A stretch of 64,000 bases of DNA from Rothia mucilaginosa ATCC 25296 (GCF_000175615.1 NZ_ACVO01000025.1:108462-172461), one strand, 5' to 3'; shown: positions 8,455 to 17,346, counted from the stretch's first letter. Notes: generated by a model not told the origin, from the letters alone. Program-made: numbers and translations.

Positions 8455-9750
8455 CTAGCGGCCAGTACCACCGTAAACAGTAGCCTCGCCCTCAGCGTCC
8501 AGACCGAACGCAGTGTGCACCGCGCGAACAGCCTCATCCAGCTTGCTCAGCTCAGTAATCACCGAAATACGGATCTCAGAAGTCGAAATCATGTCAATGT
8601 TCACGCCAGCGTTAGACAGCGCCTCAAAGAAAGTGAACGAAACACCCGTGTTAGTCTTCATGCCCGCGCCAACCAGCGACAGCTTACCAACCGACTCGTT
8701 GTAAATAACCTCCTGGAAACCCAACTCAGCCTGCGCAGCCTTCAGCGCCTTCAGCGCAGCATCGCCCTGAGCCTGATCCAGAGTGAAGGAAATATCGGTC
8801 ACGCCGGGGCGGTCGGTGGGAACGTTCTGAACGATCATGTCCAGGTTCACCTTCGCCTCGTTAATCAGGCCGAACACCTTAGCGGCCGAACCGGGAACGT
8901 CCGGAACGCCAACAACGGTAATCTTTGCGCGGGTGCGATCGTGCGCGACACCGGAAATCAGGGGCTGCTCCAAGGGAATCTCCTTCAGATGAATGGGGGT
9001 CAGTTCCGCGGACTCCTCCGGAACCACGATAGTGCCTTCAAGGTCCGAGAACGAAGAACGCACGTGAAGCTTCAAGTTAAAACGACGAGCATACTCGACG
9101 CTACGCAGGTGCAGAATCTTTGCACCGTTCGCCGCCATCTCCAGCATTTCCTCGCTGGTGATGGTATCCAGCTTGTGCGCGGTCGGCACGATGCGCGGGT
9201 CGGCGGTGAACACGCCGTCCACGTCCGAGTAAATCTCGCACACATCGGCGTTCAGCGCGGCGGCCAGCGCAACGGCGGTCGTATCGGAACCGCCGCGGCC
9301 CAGGGTCGTAATGTCGCCACTTTGACGGTTCATGCCCTGGAAACCGGCCACAATCGCGATATTTCCGGCCTCGACGGACTCACGGATGCGATCGGGGCGA
9401 ACCTCCACGAGGCGCGCCGAACCGTGCACGCCGTCGGTAATCATGCCAGCCTGCGAACCGGTGAAGGACTGCGCCTTAGCGCCCAGGTCGTTAATGGCCA
9501 TCGACAGGACGGCGGTCGAAATGCGTTCACCGGCGGTCAGCAGCATGTCCAGCTCACGCGAGGGAACGACATTGCTGGTGACCTCTGCGGCAAGGTCGAG
9601 CAACTCATCGGTGGTGTCGCCCATAGCGGACACCACGACGACCACATCGTTACCTGCCTTCTGAGTGTCCACGACGCGGCGGGCTACGCGCTTGACGCCC
9701 TCCGCATCAGCTACGGAGGAACCGCCGAACTTTTGGACGATCAGGCTCAT
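8455..9750 (-). CDS. lysC: Aspartate kinase, alpha subunit
   Basis: Phosphorylates L-aspartate in the first step to lysine, threonine, methionine and diaminopimelate. The 431 residues include [12 protein letters not shown] (7-18) of the amino-acid kinase fold, the substrate loop [15 protein letters not shown], and two C-terminal ACT domains. The first ACT domain begins near [20 protein letters not shown], and the second near [23 protein letters not shown]. These would mediate feedback by lysine and threonine, as in Corynebacterium. The usual partner asd is not adjacent; recR lies upstream. A likely internal start at 8973 would give a separate beta subunit. Confidence 0.96.
   Translation of the reverse strand: MSLIVQKFGGSSVADAEGVKRVARRVVDTQKAGNDVVVVVSAMGDTTDELLDLAAEVTSNVVPSRELDMLLTAGERISTAVLSMAINDLGAKAQSFTGSQAGMITDGVHGSARLVEVRPDRIRESVEAGNIAIVAGFQGMNRQSGDITTLGRGGSDTTAVALAAALNADVCEIYSDVDGVFTADPRIVPTAHKLDTITSEEMLEMAANGAKILHLRSVEYARRFNLKLHVRSSFSDLEGTIVVPEESAELTPIHLKEIPLEQPLISGVAHDRTRAKITVVGVPDVPGSAAKVFGLINEAKVNLDMIVQNVPTDRPGVTDISFTLDQAQGDAALKALKAAQAELGFQEVIYNESVGKLSLVGAGMKTNTGVSFTFFEALSNAGVNIDMISTSEIRISVITELSKLDEAVRAVHTAFGLDAEGEATVYGGTGR
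8971..8985 (-). promoter_or_regulatory. Internal ribosome site and TTG start for an aspartokinase beta subunit
   Basis: Inside lysC the minus strand reads AAGGAG (8985-8980), a 6-nt spacer, then TTG (8973-8971) in frame. Starting there gives a 172-residue product from L260 onward (LEQPLISGV) that comprises both ACT domains. The position and length match the C. glutamicum LysC beta subunit, which starts with Met at the equivalent place. This is an inference from sequence. Confidence 0.65.
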
Positions 9751-9802
9751 AGAATTCTCCAGGTCAGTTACTTGTGTGCCACCGGCAGACGCCGGCTCCT
9801 CA

Positions 9803-9808
9803 TTTATA
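9803..9808 (-). promoter_or_regulatory. Candidate -10 box (TATAAA) of lysC
   Basis: On the minus strand TATAAA lies 52 bp upstream of the lysC ATG, in the gap between recR and lysC. It suggests that lysC has its own promoter. Confidence 0.45.
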
Positions 9809-9951
9809 GTAGACGGCGTTCAGTGCAAGTGGCGAACTGTGCACCCGTATGTATTGCCCCGTGAAATATTACGTAGTGTTACACGGTGGCGATGCAGGGT
9901 ATGGAGGCGAAGGCGCGGAGGCGGGCACAGCAAGCCTGAGAGGGCTAGTTT

Positions 9952-11094
9952 TTAGGTCCACGGGTTCACGTACGTGACGCCCGGCAGTGGCGGAACATCC
10001 GGCTTCGGGGTGCGCAACGGGGCGTTCTGAATCGAGCGAATCTTCTCCTCATAGTCCGGGGTGCGGAACACTTCCGGTGCATCTTCCGCCTGCTCGGCTA
10101 CGGGTGCCTCAGTGGGTTCGGAGGCGGCGCTCGCAGGAGCCTCCTCGGCGGAATCTTCGCCCAGGTCAGGGGCGGATTCTGCTTCTGTGGCTTCAGTCGT
10201 AGAGCCCGCACCAGAACCAGCGGGGGAGTCCTCATCGCCTGATTTCTCAGCCTCCTGCAGAACCCGCTCGATCAGCTGCTCATCCACCGTGCCCTGCACA
10301 CCCTCAGCGGCGGGCACCGCCGGGGCGGAAACGGCAGAATCCTCAGAATCCAGGTCATCAAACATGCTCGAATTCCAGCGGCGACGACTCTGCTTCGCCT
10401 CCTGAGCCTGAACCTGAGCCGCCTGCTCACGCTCCTGCTCCTCCTCACGGTTCACGCGCTCAAAATCCTCGGCGGCAGTATGCGCCGCCGCGGTGCCCTC
10501 GCTAATGACGCGGCGGCCCTCCAACGCGCGGCCCAGGGTAATCTCGTCCGCGTACTCTAGATCGCCACCGACCGGAAGACCCGAGGCCAGACGCGACAGA
10601 CGCACACCCAGCGGCACGAGCATGCGCGAGAGGTAGGTTGCGGTCGCCTCGCCCTCAAGGTTCGGGTCCATCGCCAGAATAATCTCCTGGATACGTTCAT
10701 CCGCCAGGCGGGACACCAACTCACGAATACGTAGCTGCTCCGGGCCCACACCGGCCAGCGGGTTAATGGCGCCGCCGAGTACGTGGTAGCGGCCGGTAAA
10801 GGAACGGGTGCGTTCAATCGCCACCACGTCCTTCGACTCCTCGACCACGCACAGCACGGACGGGTCGCGGCGCTCATCACGGCAGATCGTGCACAGCTTC
10901 GTCTCGGAGACGTTACCGCACTCCTCGCAGAAGCTGACGCTGGTCTTCACCGTGGAAATGGCGTTGGCTAGGCGCGCCATATCGGCAGCATCCGCATTCA
11001 GAATGTGAAAAGCGATGCGCTGAGCCGACTTGGGGCCCACACCCGGCAGGCGGCCGAGCTCGTCAATGAGGTTTTGAACTGCTCCCTCGTACAT
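9952..11094 (-). CDS. recR: Recombination protein RecR with a 180-residue C-terminal extension
   Basis: RecR acts with RecO and RecF to load RecA on gapped DNA. The ATG at 11094 follows AAGGAGAAG and gives [26 protein letters not shown], the normal N-terminus with its helix-hairpin-helix. A four-cysteine zinc finger (CEECG...CTIC) and a Toprim domain ([13 protein letters not shown], then [15 protein letters not shown]) follow. The conserved core ends near residue 200 (RVISEG). The other 180 residues are an acidic, Ala/Glu/Ser/Pro-rich tail with a short basic patch ([16 protein letters not shown]) and a conserved-looking end ([12 protein letters not shown]). RecR proteins are usually about 200 residues. 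It lies downstream of dnaX, as in many bacteria. Confidence 0.95.
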   Translation of the reverse strand: MYEGAVQNLIDELGRLPGVGPKSAQRIAFHILNADAADMARLANAISTVKTSVSFCEECGNVSETKLCTICRDERRDPSVLCVVEESKDVVAIERTRSFTGRYHVLGGAINPLAGVGPEQLRIRELVSRLADERIQEIILAMDPNLEGEATATYLSRMLVPLGVRLSRLASGLPVGGDLEYADEITLGRALEGRRVISEGTAAAHTAAEDFERVNREEEQEREQAAQVQAQEAKQSRRRWNSSMFDDLDSEDSAVSAPAVPAAEGVQGTVDEQLIERVLQEAEKSGDEDSPAGSGAGSTTEATEAESAPDLGEDSAEEAPASAASEPTEAPVAEQAEDAPEVFRTPDYEEKIRSIQNAPLRTPKPDVPPLPGVTYVNPWT

Positions 11095-11225
11095 GGCTTC
11101 TCCTTCAGATGAGGTGTGTTGTGCTGGTGCGTTGGTGCGCTGTTCTTGGGCGACGTTATGAGTATGCACCCAACCCCTGACAGTTTAGGGGCGTTTCGCG
11201 TAGCGAGTATGCGGCTGGAATGAGT

Positions 11226-11254
11226 GCGCCCGCCATCGGTGCGATGGCGGGCGC
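11226..11254 (-). terminator. Hairpin after dnaX
   Basis: GCGCCCGCCATC (11226-11237) and GATGGCGGGCGC (11243-11254) form a perfect 12-bp stem 18 bp after the dnaX stop. No U-run follows, so it may attenuate rather than end transcription into recR. Confidence 0.6.
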
Positions 11255-11272
11255 GGCACCTACAACCCTGGA

Positions 11273-14146
11273 TTAGGGCTGGTGCAGGGGGCGTTCGTCG
11301 ATGACGGTGCCACCAATAATTTTTTCGATAGCGCGCAGACCGATGAAGGTGCTGTTTTCGACCTTCTCGTCATCCTCAGAGACGTAGTCCTCATCGGACG
11401 CGGCGCGTGCCGGGTGAGCCGGTGCCGCCGGTGCGCTAGGAATCGGCGCGCTAGGAATCGGTGTGGCAGGTGCGTTAGAAGTCTGCGCTGCGGGCTTCTC
11501 ATCACTTGCCGGAGCAGTATCAGCCGCAGCCGCCTGCGGTGCCTCTGCCAACGGACCAGCCGGGGCGAGGGGACCAGCAGGCGCAATCGGAGCGGCGAGC
11601 GGACCAGCAGGCTCAACCGGAGTAGCAAGTGGGCCTGCCGGTGCTACAGGCTGAGCAGGCATTGCGGGCGCAACAGGCATTGCGGGCGCGGTGGGTGCCT
11701 CAACCGGTTCAGCGTAGGCAGGCTCATCCTCAAAAGGGGGCTCCTCCTCATACGGAGGTTCCTCTGCGTGAGGAGGCTCCTGCGAGAACGGGGGCTCCTG
11801 CGCATACTGGGGGTCCTGTGCTTGCTGGGATTCAGTAGCGCTCTCCTGCTGCGGAACTCCGCTACCGGATGCGGCAAAGGAATCACGCTCACCAAAACCG
11901 CCCGCCGGAGCAACCGGAACCTGCTGACCTGCCGGAACCTGCGGAGCAACCGGGGGTTCAGGCGCAAGCGGACCAGCCGGTGCCTGTGGCGCAGCCGGTA
12001 CAGCCGGGGCAGCCTGCTGAGGTGCCTCCTCGGGGGCGCTCTGTGGAATCGGGGCAACCTCCCACGCGCCCAGGGGCGCATCCACGCTCGTGGACTCGGG
12101 GGTGTTTGCACCGGTCAGCGGCTGACCGTGGCGACGCCACGCATCCTCACCGCCGCGCGGACCATCAGCCAGAGGCGCCGGCTGAGCGGGCTGCTGAGGC
12201 ACCTGCGGGGCAACAGCCGCCGGAACTGCAGGCTGAGCTGCGGGAGCACTGGGCGCTGCAGGCTGAGCTGCAGGTTTGACCTGTTCGCCGGGCTTCGCCA
12301 CCTGAGCGTGAATGGTCACCTGACGGCGCAGGAACTCGCTCACGCGGGCGGTCAGCTCGGGCACAAAGCCCTTGACCGCGCGCAAAGTCGCAATGTCGCC
12401 GCTCACGTACAGGGTTGCGCCGTCCATGCGGGCGGGGCGAACCTTCATCAGCTGCTCCGCTGCACCGGGAACGCTCATTCGGTTAAGAATGGCGCGCCAA
12501 TTACCCTGAACCGCCGCCAGAGGATCGTTCGGGTCAAGCTTCAGAGGCGCGGAGGGGGTGCCCGTCGCAGCGGCATCAGCTACAGCAGAAGCCGGGGCAT
12601 TCGGCGCCTCCGGAGCAAGAGGTACCGCCGGGGTATTACCCGCTAGGGGAGCACCAGCCGCAGGTGCAGGTGCCTGAGTTGCAGGGGCCTGCGCAGTCGG
12701 TGCCAGATGTGCAGCACTAAGGGGCGCACCCGCCAGCGGGGGAGCACCCGCGCTGGCATGCTGAGAACTGCCCTGCTGAGGGGCTGCCTGCTGCGCGGGC
12801 TTAGCTGCCTCCTGAACCGGGGCGCTAGGAGTCTGTGTATTAGGCGCCTGGGTCTTAGGTGCCTGGGTCTTAGGCATCAGACCAGCCGCCGCCATACCCG
12901 CCGCACGAGCAGCAGACATGCCACCCTGCGCCGGAACCGAACCAGCAGGAGCCGAACCAGCAGCACTAGAAGCCACGCGACGCTCCAAAACCTGCAGGCG
13001 AGAAGCCAACGCCGCAACCTCAGCGCCACCGGCAGAACCCTCCACCGCAGGCAGAAGCAGACGAGCACACAGCAACTCCAGCTGAAGCTGCGGATTCGCC
13101 GTACCCGTCATACCATTCAGAGTCTCATTCGCCGTACCCGCAGCAACCGTCAGCTCACGCTCACCCAAAGCCTGAGCCTGCTGAGCCAAACGCTCCAACT
13201 GATCCTGCGGAACACCCTGCAAAATCTGGCTGGCAGCCTGCGGAACAGCCTTCACCACAATCAAATCACGCAGACGCTCCAGCAGATCCTCCACAAAACG
13301 GCGAGGATCCTGACCGGTCGCCACCACACGAGACACCGCACCAAAGAGAGTCGGCGCATCCTTCGCACCCAACGCCTCAATGACCTCATCCAGAAGCTGC
13401 GCGTGGGTATAACCCAGCAGCGCCACCGCACGGTCATACTCAATACCGTTCTGCGACGACGCACCAGCCATCAGCTGATCAAGAATCGACAGCGAATCAC
13501 GCACCGAACCGCCGCCAGCACGAATCACCAGCTGCAGCACGCCAGGCTCAACGGCCACCTGCTCCTGATCGCACAGACCCTGCAGGAACGGCAGAAGAAC
13601 CTCCGGCGGAACCAAACGGAACGGGTAATGGTGAGTACGCGAACGAATCGTACCCAGCACCTTATTCGGCTCAGTTGTCGCGAAGATAAACTTCACGTGC
13701 TCCGGCGGTTCCTCCACAATCTTCAGCAGCGCATTGAAACCCTCACGGGTCACCATATGCGCCTCATCAATAATGAAGATCTTGTAACGGTCACGCACCG
13801 GCGCTAAAGTCGCGCGTTCACGCAGGTCACGGGCATGATCCACGCCGCCGTGGCTCGCCGCATCCATCTCAATCACGTCAAGAGAACCGCCACCATCGCG
13901 CGAGAGCTCACGGCACGAATCGCACACACCACACGGAGTAGGAGTCGGACCCTGCGCACAGTTCAGGCAACGCGCCAAAATACGCGCCGACGTGGTCTTA
14001 CCGCAACCACGCGGACCCGAAAACAGGTACGCGTGATTCACACGATTCTTCTCAAGAGCGACCATAAGAGGTTCGGTCACGTGCTCCTGCCCAATAACCT
14101 CAGCAAAGGTCTCGGGGCGATAACGACGATAAAGGGCAGTGCTCAC
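11273..14146 (-). CDS. dnaX: DNA polymerase III subunits gamma/tau
   Basis: Clamp-loader ATPase of the replisome. I choose the GTG at 14146 (STALYRRYRPETFAEVIGQEHV), because this is the family N-terminus and GAAGAGG lies upstream; the frame is open to 14224. Walker A is GPRGCGKTT at 44-52, followed by a zinc-binding cysteine cluster (CLNCAQ...CGVCDSC) and a DEAH box (IIDEAHM). A tau-like domain (NDPLAAVQGNWRAILNRMSVPG) lies between two very long Pro/Ala/Gln-rich linkers. One linker has KTQAPKTQAPNTQ-type repeats and another has EEPP repeats. The C-terminus (FIGLRAIEKIIGGTVIDE) looks structured. At 957 residues it is longer than most DnaX. I see no slippery site for a gamma frameshift. Confidence 0.95.
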   Translation of the reverse strand: MSTALYRRYRPETFAEVIGQEHVTEPLMVALEKNRVNHAYLFSGPRGCGKTTSARILARCLNCAQGPTPTPCGVCDSCRELSRDGGGSLDVIEMDAASHGGVDHARDLRERATLAPVRDRYKIFIIDEAHMVTREGFNALLKIVEEPPEHVKFIFATTEPNKVLGTIRSRTHHYPFRLVPPEVLLPFLQGLCDQEQVAVEPGVLQLVIRAGGGSVRDSLSILDQLMAGASSQNGIEYDRAVALLGYTHAQLLDEVIEALGAKDAPTLFGAVSRVVATGQDPRRFVEDLLERLRDLIVVKAVPQAASQILQGVPQDQLERLAQQAQALGERELTVAAGTANETLNGMTGTANPQLQLELLCARLLLPAVEGSAGGAEVAALASRLQVLERRVASSAAGSAPAGSVPAQGGMSAARAAGMAAAGLMPKTQAPKTQAPNTQTPSAPVQEAAKPAQQAAPQQGSSQHASAGAPPLAGAPLSAAHLAPTAQAPATQAPAPAAGAPLAGNTPAVPLAPEAPNAPASAVADAAATGTPSAPLKLDPNDPLAAVQGNWRAILNRMSVPGAAEQLMKVRPARMDGATLYVSGDIATLRAVKGFVPELTARVSEFLRRQVTIHAQVAKPGEQVKPAAQPAAPSAPAAQPAVPAAVAPQVPQQPAQPAPLADGPRGGEDAWRRHGQPLTGANTPESTSVDAPLGAWEVAPIPQSAPEEAPQQAAPAVPAAPQAPAGPLAPEPPVAPQVPAGQQVPVAPAGGFGERDSFAASGSGVPQQESATESQQAQDPQYAQEPPFSQEPPHAEEPPYEEEPPFEDEPAYAEPVEAPTAPAMPVAPAMPAQPVAPAGPLATPVEPAGPLAAPIAPAGPLAPAGPLAEAPQAAAADTAPASDEKPAAQTSNAPATPIPSAPIPSAPAAPAHPARAASDEDYVSEDDEKVENSTFIGLRAIEKIIGGTVIDERPLHQP

Positions 14147-14334
14147 AGCAACCTCTTCAACTCGGGGTGCGGATAGGACAATCCCTACCATTTTAGACGC
14201 TCCACTCTCGGCGCGAGTGGTCAACAGTCACCGGCGAACACGCACACGTCACGGATTCTCATCGGGCAGTCCGTACGCCCACAGAAATACTGTGCACGCA
14301 CGGAATTCCCAAGCGCCCAAAAATCCGGTACACT

Positions 14335-14431
14335 GGTTCTTGCCTCTTACGTGGCGTTATCTTGGAAAACTCCCCCAGGACCGGAAGGTAGCAAGGGTAT
14401 TCGAGCTATGACGGGTGCGTAGGAGGTTTTT
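14335..14431 (+). ncRNA. ffs: Signal recognition particle RNA (4.5S type)
   Basis: The conserved apical hairpin CCAGGACCGGAAGGTAGCAA is present near 14375-14394. The closing helix is visible: CCTCTTACG (14343-14351) pairs with CGTAGGAGG (14418-14426), with one G-U pair. A TTTTT run follows at 14427. This small SRP RNA binds Ffh to target nascent membrane proteins. It is divergent from dnaX and upstream of tRNA-Ser. The exact ends are estimated to within about 8 nt. Confidence 0.9.
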
Positions 14432-14685
14432 CTATGCCCGAAAACAAGCCTTTCTCCTGAGAACGCGCACCCGTCATGTCCGTCTCACTGCCGTTCGACG
14501 GCTTCAACCCAGGATTCCGCCTCGTTAGGGCTCGGCGGCTTCGACGCAGGATTTATTACCTCGCGCGCTCGGAATCCTGCGCCTCAGTTCGCTCGCTCGG
14601 AATCCTGAGTTTCAGCGGTTGCGTAGGAGGTCTTTTTTACCCAAAAACGGGTACCTGGGTAGCTCGCACCCGTCATATGCACTAC
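14408..14685. repeat. Duplicated and inverted segments derived from the SRP RNA 3' end
   Basis: This stretch holds no gene. About 70 bp around the SRP RNA 3' end (14413-14482) recur imperfectly at 14617-14685: both contain TGCGTAGGAGGT followed by a T-rich part and end in CGCACCCGTCAT. ATGACGGGTGCG (14408-14419) is complementary to CGCACCCGTCAT at 14466-14477 and again at 14665-14676. Between the copies, CGGCTTCNACNCAGGATT occurs twice and GCTCGGAATCCTG twice. The remainder, 14686-14830, holds no feature I recognise. Confidence 0.7.
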
Positions 14686-14830
14686 GTGCCCGCTCCGCCT
14701 CGTCCAAAAGCGAGGACACAAGCAACCACAAATGTGCTTTCTGTTACTTTTACTGCTCAGGGCTTGCGCGCCCGGCAAAAGCGTAGTAAAGTTTTATTCG
14801 TTGCCTGCGCAATGCGTAGAAAACATAGCT

Positions 14831-14919
14831 GGAGGATTCGCCTAGCGGCCTATGGCGCACGCCTGGAACGCGTGTTGGGTTAACAGCCCTCGGGGGTTCA
14901 AATCCCCCATCCTCCGCCA
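14831..14919 (+). tRNA. tRNA-Ser (anticodon GGA), CCA encoded
   Basis: The acceptor arms GGAGGAT and ATCCTCC pair, followed by G and an encoded CCA. The anticodon stem CACGC/GCGTG closes the loop CTGGAAC with anticodon GGA. A long variable arm and a GGTTCAAATCC T-arm are present, as expected for a class II serine tRNA. It reads UCC and UCU. Confidence 0.97.
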
Positions 14920-14922
14920 CCG

Positions 14923-14958
14923 ATCCCCGGTCTTAAATTCTAAGACCGGGGATTTTTT
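14923..14958 (+). terminator. tRNA-Ser terminator
   Basis: A perfect 13-bp stem (ATCCCCGGTCTTA, AATTC loop) is followed by a T-run, directly after the tRNA. Confidence 0.92.
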
Positions 14959-15039
14959 ATACCCCTTGGTACTATTTCTTCAGAACCCCCACGGGTCCAC
15001 GCGCCGCCGAGGCGCCCCACACCTGCAGAAAGCACCACC

Positions 15040-15363
15040 ATGATCTTCAAAAAAGTAGGCGACAGCCGCCCCTACCCCCAACACGGCATGACCCACGCCG
15101 ACTGGGGAGGAATCCCGCCGCAGCAGGTACGTCTCGACACCCTCATCACCACCCAAAAAACCCTCAACCTCGAGACCCTGCTCGCCGAAGACTCCACCTT
15201 CTACGGTGACCTCTTCCCGCACGTGGTCAAATGGGGCGGCGAACTCTACCTCGAAGACGGCGTGCACCGCGCGCTACGTAACGCCCTGCACCGCCGCGCC
15301 GTCATGTACGCGCGTGTACTGGACCTGGACTCCATCTCACCGGCGCTACTGCCCGGCGTGTAA
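15040..15363 (+). CDS. Small actinobacterial protein with ParB/sulfiredoxin-like features
   Basis: A 107-residue protein with start MIFKKVGDSRPYPQHGM. The pattern IPPQQVRLDTLI followed by DLFPHVVKWGGELYLEDGVHRALRNALHR and a final beta strand (MYARVLDLD) looks like the ParB N-terminal/sulfiredoxin fold, where DG-HR forms a nucleotide-binding loop. Here the motif is DGVHR. The protein is too short to carry an HTH, so it is not a full partition protein. It stands alone between the tRNA-Ser terminator and its own terminator. Function is unknown; the fold assignment is an inference from the motif. Confidence 0.7.
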   Translation: MIFKKVGDSRPYPQHGMTHADWGGIPPQQVRLDTLITTQKTLNLETLLAEDSTFYGDLFPHVVKWGGELYLEDGVHRALRNALHRRAVMYARVLDLDSISPALLPGV

Positions 15364-15386
15364 AAACCCACCCGAATACAGAAAAA

Positions 15387-15429
15387 GCCGCGGACCGATG
15401 CAAAGAAGCATCAGGTCCGCGGCATTTTT
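15387..15429. terminator. Terminator between the ParB-like gene and the convergent tetR
   Basis: Arms GCCGCGGACCGATGC (15387-15401) and GCATCAGGTCCGCGGC (15408-15423), with one bulge, are followed by TTTTT. A-rich sequence on the other side makes it usable in both directions. Confidence 0.88.
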
Positions 15430-15488
15430 GTGACGTATAACTGAGCTACGTTCCGCGGTTCAGGTTCCACGGTTCAGAGGTGCCACGC

Positions 15489-16184
15489 TTAGGATGCGAC
15501 CTTCAGGCCCGCCTCCTGCACCGGAGACTGCTCCGGCAGGGACTCCTCGGAGTCCAGACGAACAGGGTTACCTTCGGCATCGAAACGCGCGCCCAGGCCC
15601 ATCTGAATAAAACGGATAGTATTCAGAATCTGGCGTTCGCGAGTCTCCTCATCCGGTGCATCCTCGGCGCGACCGGCGCTTGAGGAGAGGGAACCGTGCA
15701 CAAGCATCGCCAGTTCGCGAATGTCGTTCTTCGGAATGTAGTTCTCGGCAATGGCGGCAGAAAGAATATGTGCGAGCACCATCTGTAGCTCGTGAACGTG
15801 CTTGCCGAGCTTCGCGTAGGACTCGGGGGAGAGCATGGAGCGCATCGCAGGGCCCGGAGGCAGGTGGCGGCGCGCCAGGTCGTTGATCTGCAAGCGAATG
15901 TAGACCGCGAGCTGGTCGATCGGGTTTTCGATGCCCTCCAGGCCGACGCGCAGCTCGTTGAGGAAGCGTTCGGTCTCGTCCAGGGCATAGGCGACCAACA
16001 GTTCGCCCATGTCGGCGAAGTAGTTGTAGACCGCGGTGCGGCCGATACCGGCGTTCTTGGCGACGTCGGTCATGGTCAGGCCGGAGAGGCCGCGGTTGTA
16101 GAGGATCTCGCCGAAGGAGTTGAGGATGGCGCGCTTGGTGTTTTCGCGCTGGGCGGCGTTGGTTGCTGCAGAAATACGAGGCAT
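15489..16184 (-). CDS. TetR-family transcriptional regulator
   Basis: A 231-residue repressor-type protein. The N-terminal HTH is clear: ILNSFGEILYNRGLSGLTMTDVAKNAGIGRTAVYNYF (about 20-56). The rest is the helical ligand-binding domain, ending in an acidic, disordered-looking tail. Ligand and regulon are unknown. Immediately upstream lies a set of concentric inverted repeats that probably form its own operator. The alpha/beta hydrolase gene, also on the minus strand, ends 110 bp upstream and may be part of the same functional group. Confidence 0.9.
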   Translation of the reverse strand: MPRISAATNAAQRENTKRAILNSFGEILYNRGLSGLTMTDVAKNAGIGRTAVYNYFADMGELLVAYALDETERFLNELRVGLEGIENPIDQLAVYIRLQINDLARRHLPPGPAMRSMLSPESYAKLGKHVHELQMVLAHILSAAIAENYIPKNDIRELAMLVHGSLSSSAGRAEDAPDEETRERQILNTIRFIQMGLGARFDAEGNPVRLDSEESLPEQSPVQEAGLKVAS

Positions 16185-16185
16185 A

Positions 16186-16238
16186 GTGACACTCTACCCT
16201 AATACGTCATCAAATGACGAATTTATTGAATGTGTCAC
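16186..16238. promoter_or_regulatory. Concentric inverted repeats, probable TetR operator
   Basis: Inner repeat AAT-a-CGTCAT-CAA-ATGACG-a-ATT (16201-16223) and outer repeat GTGACAC (16186-16192) / GTGTCAC (16232-16238) share the same centre, position 16212. The outer left arm begins 2 bp upstream of the tetR start. The AT-rich context fits a promoter covered by a repressor. Confidence 0.65.
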
Positions 16239-16293
16239 CAAGAAATTTGCCCAATCCATGCGAATTTTCACAAATATGACAGAACGACCGGCA

Positions 16294-17346
16294 CTACAAG
16301 AAGCCCAAACGCGTAGCAGCCGCCAAATCAGCACCCACCAACGACGCAATCGGATACCCCGTATGGCCACGCCCCGGAGTCACCTGCAACAAAGTCCGCG
16401 CCCCCAAACCCTCGTAGAACGCACTACCCTCCTGCACCGCAATCCGCGCCGACCAACTCCCCTCAGAACTCGTCGCCATACGCCGACGAGCCGACGGCGA
16501 ACGACCATCCAGCACACCCACATGCCAGCTCATCAACAGATGCTCATGCGAGGAAGGATTCAGCGCAGCCTGTTCACGCACCCGCACGGGCACGCCGTCA
16601 GCGCCGCCGCCACCGATAAAGGTGGCGCCACCTCCACGAATCCACTCAATATCGTGTGACAGCAGCTCGTAGCTGAGGAACTCGGCGCCACCCGAATAGC
16701 CCGCAAGCCAGATACGGCTCGTATCCACCCCGTACGCCAGGGCAATCTCCTCAATGAGGGCGCGAACCATCCTGCCGTTCGAGCGGGCCCGAACCCACCA
16801 GTTATAGGTCAGCGGAGGCGCATAAGAATCACCATCGGCCAGGCGCGGCTCCCGCAAACTACCCGGCGACAGCACCGGCACCGACAGCATGTTGAACTCA
16901 GCCGCCACCTGCGCCAACTCGGCACGCAACGGGGAGTCGCGGCGCAACAGGCGGCTACCCACACGGGAGAGGTGGTCGCCATCAAAATAGAACAGCACAC
17001 CGGGCGCAGACTCAGAATCGGTCAGAAGATACAGGTTATCGACCCGATAGTAGATATTGCGCCCGCGATGCGTAAACGATCGGTAACCGAGCAGCTCAGA
17101 CGAAGCCAGAAGCACTGGCTCTAGCAGGGAAGCTCCGGTGCGCACAGCCTGCGCCGCATAGGTGAACAGCGGATGCAGACGCGGAATATGCGCGCTCAGC
17201 CGCCGCTGGTTACGGTGCCGCCGCCTCCGCACCTGCTGTGAAGAACCCCGTACCGACCGCCGAAGCGAGGCGCGTAGCGCACGCCCCGCCCCCAGCAGGG
17301 ATACCACCTGCTCAGTGCGGTGAATTCCGTGGCCCAGATTCTTCAT
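16294..17346 (-). CDS. Alpha/beta-hydrolase fold protein (esterase-like)
   Basis: A 350-residue protein with nucleophile elbow AGYSGG (Ser218) in IWLAGYSGGAEFLSYELL and a C-terminal catalytic-His candidate in GRGHTGY. FYFDGDH near the middle of the first half may shape the oxyanion region. The pattern resembles plasmid- or PHB-depolymerase-like esterases. The first 60 residues are very basic (many Arg) and without a clear hydrophobic segment. This may be a disordered tail or an over-long start, and I cannot choose a better one. Substrate unknown. It lies just upstream of the TetR operator region. Confidence 0.75.
   Translation of the reverse strand: MKNLGHGIHRTEQVVSLLGAGRALRASLRRSVRGSSQQVRRRRHRNQRRLSAHIPRLHPLFTYAAQAVRTGASLLEPVLLASSELLGYRSFTHRGRNIYYRVDNLYLLTDSESAPGVLFYFDGDHLSRVGSRLLRRDSPLRAELAQVAAEFNMLSVPVLSPGSLREPRLADGDSYAPPLTYNWWVRARSNGRMVRALIEEIALAYGVDTSRIWLAGYSGGAEFLSYELLSHDIEWIRGGGATFIGGGGADGVPVRVREQAALNPSSHEHLLMSWHVGVLDGRSPSARRRMATSSEGSWSARIAVQEGSAFYEGLGARTLLQVTPGRGHTGYPIASLVGADLAAATRLGFL

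Noticed and set aside
12700..12900. Programmed frameshift site for a gamma subunit in dnaX
   Set aside because: I looked for an A-rich slippery heptamer on the coding strand near the end of the conserved region and saw none.
11282..13807. Arg/Gln/Thr-rich open frames antisense to dnaX
   Set aside because: These arise from the Pro/Ala-rich linkers of dnaX read in reverse; no signal of real coding.
14831..15363. tRNA-Ser as an integration site for the small ParB-like gene
   Set aside because: No duplicated tRNA 3' end, no integrase and no mobile gene were found downstream.
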